From Candidatus Jordarchaeales archaeon (lineage in GTDB: Archaea > Asgardarchaeota > Jordiarchaeia > Jordiarchaeales > Freyrarchaeaceae), in contig JAWAHN010000001.1 of NCBI GenBank assembly GCA_038889235.1, forward strand, positions 248,001 to 312,000: a DNA stretch of 64,000 nt. The letters are read 5' to 3'. Below, in pieces: positions 26,601 to 35,028 of this stretch. The notes below the pieces were generated by a model that saw nothing but the letters and a program-made list of their open reading frames with translations, was not told the origin of the DNA and searched no databases. Made by a program: the position numbers and the translations under genes. Numbering within the stretch: the first letter of the stretch is position 1; every line of letters begins with the position of its first letter.

Positions 26601-27607
26601 CAGAACCAGTCCGCCGAACCCAACTGATAAACGCCCCCAATGCTCATTTCTTGCTCAGCACGGTTGCCACTCGTTTTGTATATCAGATTAGGCATAATTC
26701 TAGGGTCAAAAGAGTAACCACAACACCGATACGAAGAGATAGTAGAGGACCTTTGGAATACGGTTGTTGTTTCGCAAATCCAGCCCCACTCGAAGAACCT
26801 ATAGGTTATGTTGGCGTAAGTGTTATTCAACGTGTTACCGTAGATATCTTTAAACAGGACACTAGATGTAACGGTGACGAAGAGTGGGCCTGAACTATAA
26901 TTCAAAGAAAAACTAGAGGGGGAGCCGTTAGTATAGTAGGTTCGGCCGCCGCTTCTAAATGTCGGGTTGTTGTGGAATGGTGTTTGGCTCCAGTTGCTTT
27001 CGGAGATTGTGTTGTAGCATTCGAATATTTTTCCGCCATAGGCGGTTCTGTTAATGTACGCCGCGTAGTACTTTCCTGTCACTGTTATTATTTGGCCTTG
27101 GATTGTGGCGTTTACTTGTGGGGTGAATGATGGAGCTTCCATGTTAGTGTCACTGAAATATATGTAGTACGTAGTTGTTCCATAAGCTGTCACGTTGGCG
27201 TGGAATGTTATTGTTGCTTTGAGGATGTGTCCGGTTTCGTTGGCGGTTTCGTTCCAGACTTGGTATGGTAATCCGGGTTGGGGTAGCCATGAAAAGCCGT
27301 TCCAGAACTGGACTCTTAAGCTGCTGTTGTGACAACTTACGCCGAGTGCTTGGAAGTCTATGTAAACATCCACCGGGATGGTTGCGTTTGCACTGGAACC
27401 AACACTCACATTGACAGGTATTCTATATTTGAAAGTGGTGTCCCACCATGGAGGTGCGTCCTGTGGTGGTATAGAGTAGGTTTTTGGTTGGTTTTGTGCG
27501 GCTGTTGCCGTTGGTGAGGTTATTGATTGGTTTGGTAGAAGTAGGAGTGTTGAGAGTACGAGCGTGAGAATTATCGTTGTGGCTGCAATTTTGGTTTTTT
27601 TATCCAA
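23651..27607 (-). CDS. Giant cell-surface protein, DUF2341 plus Ig-like repeats
   Basis: A 1318-aa exported, membrane-anchored protein. An N-terminal signal (KIAATTIILTLVLSTLLLLP) is followed by a DUF2341-like domain (WWDTTFKYRIPVNVSV, residues about 52-165) with many N-x-S/T sites. A carboxypeptidase-regulatory-like beta domain (GGALVEVRDASSGELLLSKT) and at least four Ig-like/invasin-type repeats follow; FPVIGANVTWSI, APLAGAQVSYVI, VPVEDAVVNCTV and NPVPGATVTANG mark successive repeats. A single TM helix lies near residue 1165. The cytoplasmic tail ends in a Glu/Lys/Arg coiled coil. TTG 27607 follows GGAGGAGGGGGAAG. An S-layer-associated or adhesive role is inferred. Confidence 0.82.
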   Translation of the reverse strand: MDKKTKIAATTIILTLVLSTLLLLPNQSITSPTATAAQNQPKTYSIPPQDAPPWWDTTFKYRIPVNVSVGSSANATIPVDVYIDFQALGVSCHNSSLRVQFWNGFSWLPQPGLPYQVWNETANETGHILKATITFHANVTAYGTTTYYIYFSDTNMEAPSFTPQVNATIQGQIITVTGKYYAAYINRTAYGGKIFECYNTISESNWSQTPFHNNPTFRSGGRTYYTNGSPSSFSLNYSSGPLFVTVTSSVLFKDIYGNTLNNTYANITYRFFEWGWICETTTVFQRSSTISSYRCCGYSFDPRIMPNLIYKTSGNRAEQEMSIGGVYQLGSADWFCTLDKSSGVAAGIVDVEPPQFNVTSPSLASWSFTVSYSSSSESWYRSPIATRLSVNFGDFIRECYAFYVWNGTQGSDPFEVFAEAVKSRSVSVGCAEERFFNLTVHALDKDGYDLGGALVEVRDASSGELLLSKTANGTGHASFYLYGGSYNVRVVWNETHEGITYQTYENTTTQINLAEHLLLDVTLNVVNLICHVIYPSGNIFPYINVTITNESGLVSSGRTNATGCIHFRLPPNSYNISLYEDGQLRKVNGSDYLPVEVSSNLTVVLVCTDYTTVTITKIPIMNGTLITRAWTPSTLLLVANWTNSSDGTFVDRSANASYYFKYRVVDSSSGQAVLDWTNLTQSELCYVADLTGLLFGGKTYTVEFMAGGVGLETATNHTTVIIEPVELNESNVKIPVLLGLYYWNHTDIPLVVKVYDDTNGFPVIGANVTWSIGGFGCFQLTDNEDGNYTGFIPKDLLPPGYYTVTFRVECTNYTTYIKDRLVSISPRLVNLSFTPSYDVFFGDEFVFYVYCRDGLTGAPLAGAQVSYVIEGTDFFGSLVDNGNGNYTESFDASLLPSNVSYSVRFRVFLTNYSLVEDKLWLFVKPIPMAAKSVYVSETRWKEILNLTVTLWDAHNNVPVEDAVVNCTVLKDGSVVLVAEFTSLGNGTYVLSVDTQDMLPGKYTALIYAYKGNYSAEPRQVNFEIKRIAAAVTPASFTVLGGFTPYLVLLGGYGEVENGVPFVVLVFEYRDAYGNPVPGATVTANGLPLTHIGDGRYMLVVPTGIPPSTLPFVISASAENYESAQSFQVLTVKERGVTIPGLNIRVPLTILAVLSLAVISPPASLASYVYVRRLRMPPIIRKIDSLIEAIEKGKPVEIKKPLTRIDLIKSLLMEELAIVGVEPRIEAYVPAEVFDKLLPLLTEIGLSEDVAVTLLKELKANPPAERERLLASVGVPPDISTIILSELEKEETRKEEERKEKEEREEEGEEQQQPSNSEP

Positions 27608-27710
27608 ATCTTCCCCCTCCTCCGATAGACCCTTCCCAGGAGGGAAGAAATCTTCAGAAAAGGGGGAGGGCTTTTTCTTGTTTAAAAAGTTTGTGGTAAA
27701 ATTTTTGATT

Positions 27711-28976
27711 TTATCGCGGTTTTTGTTTTGTTGGGATGTGTATGGGGGCGACTATTTTTGCTGTGACTGTTTGGAGTGGGTTTAGTGGGTTTTGCAGTTT
27801 TTTGCCTGTTATTTTTAGAAGGTGGGAGAGTGTTTTTGCGGGGTGGCCGCATTTTTCTACTAGGTGTACGTTTTCTTTGCCGTGTTTCTTCTTGAAGTAG
27901 GCTGCTGTTTCTTTTATGGCGCAGGGGCCGACTACGAGTACTGGTGGTTTTGTTTCGTCTACTTCTTTGATGTTTACCCCTTTTCCGTAGACTACTGTTA
28001 GGGGTGTTTTTATTTGTTGCTGGGTGTTTAGTGCTTCTAGTATTGTTAGTGTTGCGCCTTTGCATCCTTCGGGGCAAGCCATTTCTCTTCCTTCTATTAT
28101 CTTGACTTTTTCTGGCAGTTTTTGGTGGTCCTCGTGTTTTTTGAGCGTTGGGAATTCTCCTATCACTTTTATTTTTGACTGCTTGCCGTATCCTAGCCCC
28201 TGCTCGTCTGCGAGCTTTAAGTGTTTTACCTCGTCGAGTGTGTATCCTAGGATTCTGGCTCCTACGGCGTCGACTGCAACTGAGTCAACTCCTCCGATTA
28301 GCATATTTAGCTGTGGGGCGAAGTTGTTGATGGACTCTATTGGGGGGATTCCGCCGCGCACTACGGCTCTAAGTCCGTCGATGACCGTGAAGTCTGGTCT
28401 TACGAGGCGGTATATGTCGGTGATGAACTGGTGGAGTTGGTGGTTGAGCTTGTCCAGCCTGCTTTCGTAGCGGATGAGATTGAGTTGGCTTTTCAGTGAG
28501 AGGGAGACCGTGGTTGTGCGGCTTGCCTTAAGCCTTGGTAGCGAGAGGTAGAGGTTTTCCTCTCTTTCTCTTAGCAGGCTCTTGTACAGTATTCTTGGGA
28601 AGAGCACGTCGTAGCCCTCCTCCCCGATCTTTAGCCTGACGGAGATTTGCTCGTCGAGATAGAGGGGTTTGCCTCCGCTGCGTTTCACTACTTTGTCTAG
28701 TCCTGTCACTTTGAAGGCGTAGCGGGTAAGGAAACCGTGGGGGGCGCCATCCATCACGTAGACGCCGCCGACACCTGTCTCCCTTAGAAGCTCGACTACG
28801 GATGCTACGATTTCGGGCGATGTGGAGGCGTGTGGCTTGAGAGGGAAGGCGTCAACTTTAACGAAGACTTTGTCCTTCCCTTCGACTAAGTGGTCTAATC
28901 CTCCGAAGAAGTTGAAGATTCTCGTCAAGGATTCCTCAATGCTATTTGAAACATGTTCAACAACAACCAGTGACAA
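27711..28976 (-). CDS. DUF362 domain protein
   Basis: A 421-aa member of the DUF362 family, whose members are sometimes fused to ferredoxin domains. The family pattern is seen in VFVKVDAFPLKPHASTSPEIVASVVELLRE, VYVMDGAPHGF, LPRLKASRTTTVSLSLKSQLNLI and TVIDGLRAVVRGGIPP. IGGVDSVAVDAVGARILG with DEVKHLKLADEQGLG follows. The C-terminal about 110 residues contain Cys residues (ACPEGCKGA, VGPCAIKE, EKCGHPA) that could hold a cluster. It starts at TTG 28976 with only a weak ribosome site. The reaction is unknown. Confidence 0.75.
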   Translation of the reverse strand: MSLVVVEHVSNSIEESLTRIFNFFGGLDHLVEGKDKVFVKVDAFPLKPHASTSPEIVASVVELLRETGVGGVYVMDGAPHGFLTRYAFKVTGLDKVVKRSGGKPLYLDEQISVRLKIGEEGYDVLFPRILYKSLLREREENLYLSLPRLKASRTTTVSLSLKSQLNLIRYESRLDKLNHQLHQFITDIYRLVRPDFTVIDGLRAVVRGGIPPIESINNFAPQLNMLIGGVDSVAVDAVGARILGYTLDEVKHLKLADEQGLGYGKQSKIKVIGEFPTLKKHEDHQKLPEKVKIIEGREMACPEGCKGATLTILEALNTQQQIKTPLTVVYGKGVNIKEVDETKPPVLVVGPCAIKETAAYFKKKHGKENVHLVEKCGHPAKTLSHLLKITGKKLQNPLNPLQTVTAKIVAPIHIPTKQKPR

Positions 28977-29036
28977 TCACTTAGACCCCCAAGTAAAAAT
29001 TGAGGGAGGAGAAGATAAAAAGGTTCCTTTACTTTT

Positions 29037-31385
29037 CTATATCAGTCTAGCTTGCCTAACCGTCTTCTTTTTTAGGAGTGCTTCTTCTTTTACTCCGAAT
29101 TGTTCTAGAACCCTCATCGCTGCCGGTATCACCTGGTTTGTTATGTAGTATTCTGTGTCTACATGCTCTGGTTGAACGAGGCTGTAGGGGTATGCTCTCT
29201 CTGATATTTTCTCGCTTCCCTTGACTATTATGTAGCCTATTTTGCTTCCCGCCTCAAGCCTTCCTCCAGCTTTGATTAGTCTTAGTGCCGCTGTTATGTG
29301 GGGAGCCCTGACTTTGTACTCTTCAGGAGACTTGGTGAGGGTCTCCCAGATGACGAACTTTTCGAGGGGGACCTGTCCTGCGGTTACGGCTTCTATAACA
29401 CCCCTCACGTAGTTCACGGCTTCGTCGACGTTCTCGCTCCTGAGTACGATGTCTATGACCTTCTCTTGCACCTCCCTCGCTATCTCCGGCCAGTCTCCTC
29501 TCACCACTTCGAACCCTACGATGTCCAGTGTACCGTCGCTGAGTAGTCCGGCGTAGCGCTTCTTAGCCCCGGAGAAGAAGACTTTCGCGTAGATCTTGTC
29601 AGGCTTCATTTCAAGTCCTAGTACTGATTCGACTTCGCGACTGAACGCTTCAACTTTCTCCGGAATATTGTTTATGAACACGCTGTCGGTGTCGGCGTAG
29701 AGTACTGTTAACCCGTGCTTTTTGGCCAGCTCGATGGCCCTCTTTATGGTCTCCCTGCCCCACGCCGCTGTTGCTTCAGCCACCTCTCGCAGGTACCACT
29801 TCGCCCCGGTCCAGCCGCAGTAACCGTAAACGGCATTGGTCATCGTCTTCACAGCCCTTTGCCTCTCGTCGAGGAGTAGGTAGTCTGGGCTATCCGGGGG
29901 CAGTTTCTTCATCCGCTCCCTTATCTCCTTTCTCACCTTGAGGAGTTTTTCCAGAACCCTCTTGTAGAATCCGGGTGGATCTCTCCTGAACTTGTGGTTG
30001 ACCTCGGGCGCAACGTGGACTTCTTCTTCCGCCACTTTCTCATCTGGCGGGACATAGGTGTCTGGTGAAACATTGAACTTTATCATTATGTTGGGGTACA
30101 TTGACGCGAAGTCTAGGACGGCGACATCTCTGTATATGCCAGGCTTTGGTTCTAGGACGTAGCCTCCAACGTACGGCTGCCTGGCGCGCTCGCCTCTGGA
30201 CGGGACAAGTTCGCCCGAGGCGTGGGCTTCTCTCATCAACATGTTCTCAACTCTGAAGCCCACGCCGGCCCTCATTACCTGGTCTAGTGGCATCCCCGCA
30301 ACCTGGGACATTGAGATCGCTGCTGGGAGGAGCTTCTCTGCAATTCCACGTATGAGCTCTACGTCGTGGCGTGATGCTTCTAGGATCTTGCCCTTCAGTG
30401 ATGGGTCGTCCCAGTAGCGTGGGATCCGTGTGAAGTCGACGCTCACTCTTGGTGTTTTGGCTTCAACTTTGAGGTAGTCTGCTATGTTTCTCAATGTTTT
30501 CAGCTTCACTTCTGGCAGTATGGTGGCAACGTCGTAGAGGTCGACGTGCGCCCTTCCTACGATCGACACGTGTCCGTAGACGCTGACGTGAGGCTCTGAG
30601 CCATCTCTGTTTATCGTGAGCTTGACTCCGAGGTGTTTTGCTCTGCTGACGAGATATTGGAGGTCGAAGAAGTTAGAGTAGAAACCCACGATGACGTCAG
30701 GGTCGTAGTCTGAGACGTAGGAGACGAAGGATTTTATGGCTTCTTTGTCATCGTGTCCGTCGGCTTCGAACTGTCGGATCGCCCCATCACCTGTAACTGT
30801 CGATATCAGTATTACTGGGTCTGCTTCGGGGTTCATTGAGCCCGTGGGACTGTAAACGTCTATCTTGAAGCCGAGCATTTTGAGGCGTGGCGGGCGTTCT
30901 ACGACAGATGGCTTAGGGTGTTCTTCGGCAACGTAGGTCTTGTAGCGGTCCCCGCCTTCGGGGCGAACTTCAACTGTGTGCCAGCAGCATGGTGTGACTC
31001 CTACATAGTTGAGGTACTTCGTGTAAAACCTTATGTCCGCCTCAAAGCACCCCTCAACACCTGGGATCCTTTCAAACTTTTTGGCGTACTGGGAGGAGTA
31101 GTCTGGGTCCTCGAACGACACCATGAGGCACTTCACCGGCTTTCCCAGCAAGCGCCGCTCCACGACTTCAATCCCCGTTATCGGGGACGCGTCAGTAGAT
31201 GATGCTTTAACAGCCTTGATAAGGGATTCAAGTGGTGTGTCTGGCTTGGGAACTAGGTAGAGGTGGGGGGTGAACGTGTCGAAAACCAAAACTCGCTCGC
31301 CTTTGTCGTTAACTCCCCATAAAAGGACGCGTGGGTTCCTACCAGTCTTCTGTCCAACGTCGAGTATCCAAAACGAGAGTTTCAA
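29037..31385 (-). CDS. Family B DNA polymerase with degenerate exonuclease site
   Basis: A 782-aa replicative or repair-type family B polymerase. The polymerase motifs are intact: motif A LDFASMYPN (Asp 425), motif B KTMTNAVYG (Lys 513 to Gly 521) and motif C YADTDSVF (Asp 565 and 567). The 3'-5' exonuclease motifs are not. Exo I, normally F-D-I-E, reads FKID (Lys 174, Asp 176). Exo III, normally Y-x3-D, reads ASRHD (Ala 337, Asp 341). Exo II keeps its Asp (SNFFD). I prefer TTG 31385, 7 nt after GGAGGG, to TTG 31400. It resembles crenarchaeal PolB sequences around VYSPTGSMNPEADPVI. Confidence 0.9.
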   Translation of the reverse strand: MKLSFWILDVGQKTGRNPRVLLWGVNDKGERVLVFDTFTPHLYLVPKPDTPLESLIKAVKASSTDASPITGIEVVERRLLGKPVKCLMVSFEDPDYSSQYAKKFERIPGVEGCFEADIRFYTKYLNYVGVTPCCWHTVEVRPEGGDRYKTYVAEEHPKPSVVERPPRLKMLGFKIDVYSPTGSMNPEADPVILISTVTGDGAIRQFEADGHDDKEAIKSFVSYVSDYDPDVIVGFYSNFFDLQYLVSRAKHLGVKLTINRDGSEPHVSVYGHVSIVGRAHVDLYDVATILPEVKLKTLRNIADYLKVEAKTPRVSVDFTRIPRYWDDPSLKGKILEASRHDVELIRGIAEKLLPAAISMSQVAGMPLDQVMRAGVGFRVENMLMREAHASGELVPSRGERARQPYVGGYVLEPKPGIYRDVAVLDFASMYPNIMIKFNVSPDTYVPPDEKVAEEEVHVAPEVNHKFRRDPPGFYKRVLEKLLKVRKEIRERMKKLPPDSPDYLLLDERQRAVKTMTNAVYGYCGWTGAKWYLREVAEATAAWGRETIKRAIELAKKHGLTVLYADTDSVFINNIPEKVEAFSREVESVLGLEMKPDKIYAKVFFSGAKKRYAGLLSDGTLDIVGFEVVRGDWPEIAREVQEKVIDIVLRSENVDEAVNYVRGVIEAVTAGQVPLEKFVIWETLTKSPEEYKVRAPHITAALRLIKAGGRLEAGSKIGYIIVKGSEKISERAYPYSLVQPEHVDTEYYITNQVIPAAMRVLEQFGVKEEALLKKKTVRQARLI

Positions 31386-31490
31386 GCGTAAACCCTCCAA
31401 TCCTCTCCAAGAAAAGAAGTGGAACTGGGCTAGAAATAAATGTTGACGTTGAAACCCCCCGGGGCAGCAGTGTTCATGCCGAAGAGGGGT

Positions 31491-32915
31491 TCAGCGTTGC
31501 CTTCTCAGCTTCTCTCTAACTTGCGTGTAGTGGTATAGTAGGGCAAGTGCTTTGACAGCTTCTTCTATCGTGAAGAAGAATGGAACTTCTGCCTCTTCTA
31601 AGGTTTGGTAGAGGTTTATGATGTCTTCAATCCTCGGGCCGTAAGCCCAGACAGCTATAGGCTTACCTGTTTCTCGAAGGTGTGACAGTTCCCTGGCTAT
31701 TTCCTTATGGGGGAGCCAGCGGGTTGCGTAGAGCGTTATTAGTGCGGCGTCAACGTTCTCGTCGTTGAGCACTATCTCCCAAGACCTCGTGTAGAGTTCT
31801 ATAGGGTTATCGTAGACTGGGAAGGCCGGCCCTATGTCGACGGGGTGAGATGCCATTGAGGGGTGTATTGATGCGAGCTTTTCAGTGGATTCGCGTGAAA
31901 GCCTCGCCAGCTTTAGCCCCATGCGGGAGGCTGCATCTATCGCCATGACGCCTCCTCCCCCCGTTATGGTTACTATTCCGAGGCGGTTTCCACGTGGAAG
32001 GGGCTGGTAGGCGAAAATCTTCGGGATGCTTAGCAGCTCCTGAAATGTGTCTACAGGGAGCACACCCGCCTGTCTCATTGCTGACTCGTAGACAGCGTAG
32101 TTTCCCATCAACGCCCCTGTATGCGACTGCATGGCTTTAGCGCTCTCCTCTGTTCTCCCAGGCTTGAGAACTATGACAGGCTTCTCCGCCGCTACTTTTC
32201 TAGCCACTTGAATGAAGCGACGGCCGTCTTTCACATCTTCGAGGTGCATGGCTATTACCTTTGTGTTTGGGTCTCCCCCGAGGTACTCTAAGAGGTCGGA
32301 TTCGTCGACGTCGCACTTGTTGCCGAGGTCGCACACCTTGCTTAGGGGGAGGCGCATGTCACAGAAGCTCATTGCCTGAGGCCCGATTATGCCTGTTTGA
32401 GCCACGAGAGCCACGGAGCCACGTCTAACTGAGTCGTAGTCGATGAAGTAAGGGTTTGTGACGACGCCGGTCCAAGCGTCCAGGACACCTATAGTGTTGG
32501 GGCCGAGAACCCGAATACCCCACTTTCTCGCCGCATCGACCAGTTTCTTTTGTAGTAGCGCCCCCTCAGCTCCTCTCTCGGCGAAGCCGTCAGCCACCAC
32601 CACTGCTGCCCTAATTCCTTTTTCCCCGCAGTCTCCTATCACCGCTGGAGCTGCCTCTGCAGACGTTATTACGACTGCCAGGTCGACTTCGCCCGGAACA
32701 TTTTTGACATTCGGGTATACTTCAAGCCCGTCTATGGTCTTGTACTTTGGGTTGACAAGGTATATCTGTCCTTTGAAGCCGAAGCGTCTCATGTTGAAGG
32801 CTACGATGCGGGCTCCGAAGAAGGGTGAGCCCATGGAGCCTATGATAGCCACGCTGTTGGGGTTAAAGAATGGGTCTAAGGGCAACTTGTTGTTTGAAAC
32901 CACTACACCTCCCAC
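31491..32915 (-). CDS. ADP-forming acyl-CoA synthetase, alpha-subunit type (second)
   Basis: A 474-aa paralogue of the protein at 14615-16060. It has a CoA-binding domain (SVAIIGSMGSPFFGARIV), VLGPNTIGVLD and the phospho-His in MQSHTGALMG (H265). The usual SQSGG loop reads AQTGIIG here. There is no fused ATP-grasp beta domain and no adjacent beta gene. A different acyl-CoA preference from the first copy is likely but not deducible. GTG 32915 opens the frame; GTG 32903, just after GGAGGTG, is equally plausible. It lies directly upstream of the polymerase gene, on the same strand. Confidence 0.85.
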   Translation of the reverse strand: MGGVVVSNNKLPLDPFFNPNSVAIIGSMGSPFFGARIVAFNMRRFGFKGQIYLVNPKYKTIDGLEVYPNVKNVPGEVDLAVVITSAEAAPAVIGDCGEKGIRAAVVVADGFAERGAEGALLQKKLVDAARKWGIRVLGPNTIGVLDAWTGVVTNPYFIDYDSVRRGSVALVAQTGIIGPQAMSFCDMRLPLSKVCDLGNKCDVDESDLLEYLGGDPNTKVIAMHLEDVKDGRRFIQVARKVAAEKPVIVLKPGRTEESAKAMQSHTGALMGNYAVYESAMRQAGVLPVDTFQELLSIPKIFAYQPLPRGNRLGIVTITGGGGVMAIDAASRMGLKLARLSRESTEKLASIHPSMASHPVDIGPAFPVYDNPIELYTRSWEIVLNDENVDAALITLYATRWLPHKEIARELSHLRETGKPIAVWAYGPRIEDIINLYQTLEEAEVPFFFTIEEAVKALALLYHYTQVREKLRRQR

Positions 32916-33055
32916 CTTTAAGGGCTGTGAGAGTTCTGGAGAGACACCGTCTTAAGTGTAATGGTAGGTTCCTCGTAAAGGAGAGTCGGGAAGCGTTTCC
33001 TATGGGAGAGTTCAGCACGGTTGCTCGTCTGGGCTAAGGGATTACTGTGTCTGTT

Positions 33056-34093
33056 TCACTCTTTTCTTGCGACGACTATAGATGAAATGTAGACTTTGCC
33101 TTGTTTGAAGCCAGCGTTTTTTAGGAGTGTAAGTATCTCTTTTTTAGAGTACGACTTGTTTGCCCCGAAAAGCCGGGTTGTTATGTCTATGGGGCTCTTT
33201 TCCCTCTTCCTTATCGATGTGACAAGTATAAGGGTTCCATTCTTTTTTAGGACTCTCGCAAACTCGTTCATCGTCTCCTGAGGCTTGTGGCTCCACTGAA
33301 ACTGGTCGAAGCTTAAGACTACGTCGACGCTCTCGTCAGGGATTGGCCACTTGGAGTTCAGTAAGGGGTCTAGGAGGACGAATTTGACGTTGCTTAGCTC
33401 CCCGAGCCTTTTAACTGCGGAGCCCGGGGGCTTAACCGTCATGTGAGCGCACTCGTCCAGGGTGTTAGGGTAGAAGTCTGCGCATATCACTTGGCAGTCG
33501 AAGTTCAGGTAGTCGAGTAATGTAGCTGTCCCTGTCCCGAAACCGCAGCCAACATCAAGTATCACTTTCCCCTTAAGTTTCTTTCCGCCCCCAAACTCTA
33601 GGGCAAGGCGGCGCGCGAAGTCGAAGAGAAAGTGTTGTCTCTGAAAGTATAATACCATTGCGACTTCCGGTGAGACGAACTCAACCCTAGCCCCTTTAAG
33701 GGTGTCGAGCGCGACCCTGTAGAGAAAGTTTTCAATTCCTTTCAGTAGGGTTTCGAAGGAACGTATAGCGGGGTGCTTCTTCCTCGTAGCAAGGAGTTTT
33801 TCAACCTTCCGCCAGTTGACCCTAAACTTGCCGCCTTCTTCTATGAGGACGCCTGCCTTCCTTAGAGCTGAGAAGATGTCTTCTAACAGGTCAGGTCTTT
33901 TAACTTCACCAAGGAAGCTTGAAACCTCGCCTATGCTGCGTGGTTCACTCATGAATTTCAAGACGCCCAACCTGTCAAAGCAGATCACTAGCTTCAGAAC
34001 GGCGAGGGTGTCGAGGGACCAACTCGCGGGCAAAACATGCCGCATGTAACGTATGTTTTTCAGGAATACGTGTAGCAGTTTGAATACGGACAA
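33056..34093 (-). CDS. SAM-dependent methyltransferase with winged-helix N-terminus
   Basis: A 345-aa class I methyltransferase. The N-terminal 110 residues form a helical/winged-helix domain of the O-methyltransferase dimerisation type (LDTLAVLKLVICFDRLGVLKFM, then FSALRKAGVLIEEGGKFRV). SAM motif I is VILDVGCGFGTGTATLLDYL near residue 175, with CADFYP after strand 2 and DVVLSFDQFQWSHKP as motif IV. It starts at TTG 34093 behind GAGGGGGATAA. The substrate is unknown. Confidence 0.82.
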   Translation of the reverse strand: MSVFKLLHVFLKNIRYMRHVLPASWSLDTLAVLKLVICFDRLGVLKFMSEPRSIGEVSSFLGEVKRPDLLEDIFSALRKAGVLIEEGGKFRVNWRKVEKLLATRKKHPAIRSFETLLKGIENFLYRVALDTLKGARVEFVSPEVAMVLYFQRQHFLFDFARRLALEFGGGKKLKGKVILDVGCGFGTGTATLLDYLNFDCQVICADFYPNTLDECAHMTVKPPGSAVKRLGELSNVKFVLLDPLLNSKWPIPDESVDVVLSFDQFQWSHKPQETMNEFARVLKKNGTLILVTSIRKREKSPIDITTRLFGANKSYSKKEILTLLKNAGFKQGKVYISSIVVARKE

Positions 34094-34402
34094 TTATCCC
34101 CCTCACCCAAAAGCTATTTTTAGAAGGCGCTTGCAAGCGTTGCCAAATTTATTTATCAGTTAGCGGTTATTTAACTATTAACTTTTCCGATTGAAAGGCA
34201 TTGAATTTCCCGGGAGTTTCACGAGCCAGCGTTGGAAGGCTTGTGGAATTCCAGAGAGAACATAGTTCAGATAAGAGGGGGGATTTAGGAGCCTTGTGTT
34301 GCGAGGTAAGAGGGGTGTGTCTGATGTTGGTGATGCTAGTTTAGTTTGTTGATAAAGCTTATAGAGGTGGCGTCACGTCTCTTTCTGCTGGAGGAGGTAA
34401 GA
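34094..34402. promoter_or_regulatory. Divergent AT-rich region
   Basis: About 310 nt between the methyltransferase and the gene at 34403. The first 100 nt are AT-rich (AAATTTATTTATCAG, then TTATTTAACTATTAAC near 34168-34183) and would supply promoters. The remainder is a GC-balanced leader with no ORF that I trust. GAGGAGG at 34391-34397 is the ribosome site of the next gene. Confidence 0.4.
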
Positions 34403-34933
34403 ATGAAGAAATCGGATGAGAACGTGGTTCCCATACACGCTCACACATACTTTAGTGTTTCAGAGTCTGGGGAGTTCTTCCAGTACTTAATTTACGATTA
34501 CTATGACCCGGACTGCTACTACGCCTCTCTGGAAGGTGACCCAGACGAGTATGCCAGGGAAATGGGGAGGTTGTGGGACAACATGCAGAGTTTCTTAGAC
34601 GAGGAGAGGAACGAGGTTAACGGAGAGCCCGTTCACCCTGAAGTGGTGTTCATAGACTTGGGTTTTAGGGGGAGGGATGAGCTGCCGTTTATAACGTGGG
34701 TCATCACTTTCAGGGGGAACCTTATTCCGGGAATTAACACTTACACAGCCTGGAGCGAGGAGGAGGAGCTCGAGTACGACTGCGAAGCTGTATGGGTTTT
34801 CCCAGAGGGAACAGAGATAATTGATGTTCGAACTTTGATGGAGTACGAAATACATGCCAACATACTTTCGTTGTGGGCAAGGGAAAGAGATATAATAGGA
34901 GGGTACGAGGAGATAGTTTTCAGAATCCCGTGA
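34403..34933 (+). CDS. Acidic, aromatic-rich protein, unknown function
   Basis: A 176-aa protein that I cannot assign. It is strongly acidic and rich in Tyr/Trp (YLIYDYYDPDCYYASLEGDPDEYAREMGRLWDN), apparently cytoplasmic, with mixed beta strands in the middle (EVVFIDLGFRG, FITWVITFRGN). I start at ATG 34403, 5 nt after GAGGAGG; an upstream TTG would add 19 residues without a site. It ends 95 nt before the hexapeptide transferase gene, in a spacer with a tandem repeat. Confidence 0.6.
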   Translation: MKKSDENVVPIHAHTYFSVSESGEFFQYLIYDYYDPDCYYASLEGDPDEYAREMGRLWDNMQSFLDEERNEVNGEPVHPEVVFIDLGFRGRDELPFITWVITFRGNLIPGINTYTAWSEEEELEYDCEAVWVFPEGTEIIDVRTLMEYEIHANILSLWARERDIIGGYEEIVFRIP

Positions 34934-34957
34934 TGTCTATATGGAGGATTGGGGAGA

Positions 34958-34985
34958 GAAATATACGATTCGAAATATACGATTC
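34958..34985. repeat. Exact tandem 14-bp direct repeat
   Basis: GAAATATACGATTC occurs twice back to back, 34958-34971 and 34972-34985, about 44-71 nt upstream of the hexapeptide transferase ATG. The AAATATA within each copy could act as a TATA element, so the duplication may double the promoter core or provide two half-sites for a regulator. Confidence 0.7.
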
Positions 34986-35028
34986 ATGGTGATTTTTCCT
35001 TATGGTTTATTGAGAGGAGGGTGGTCTT

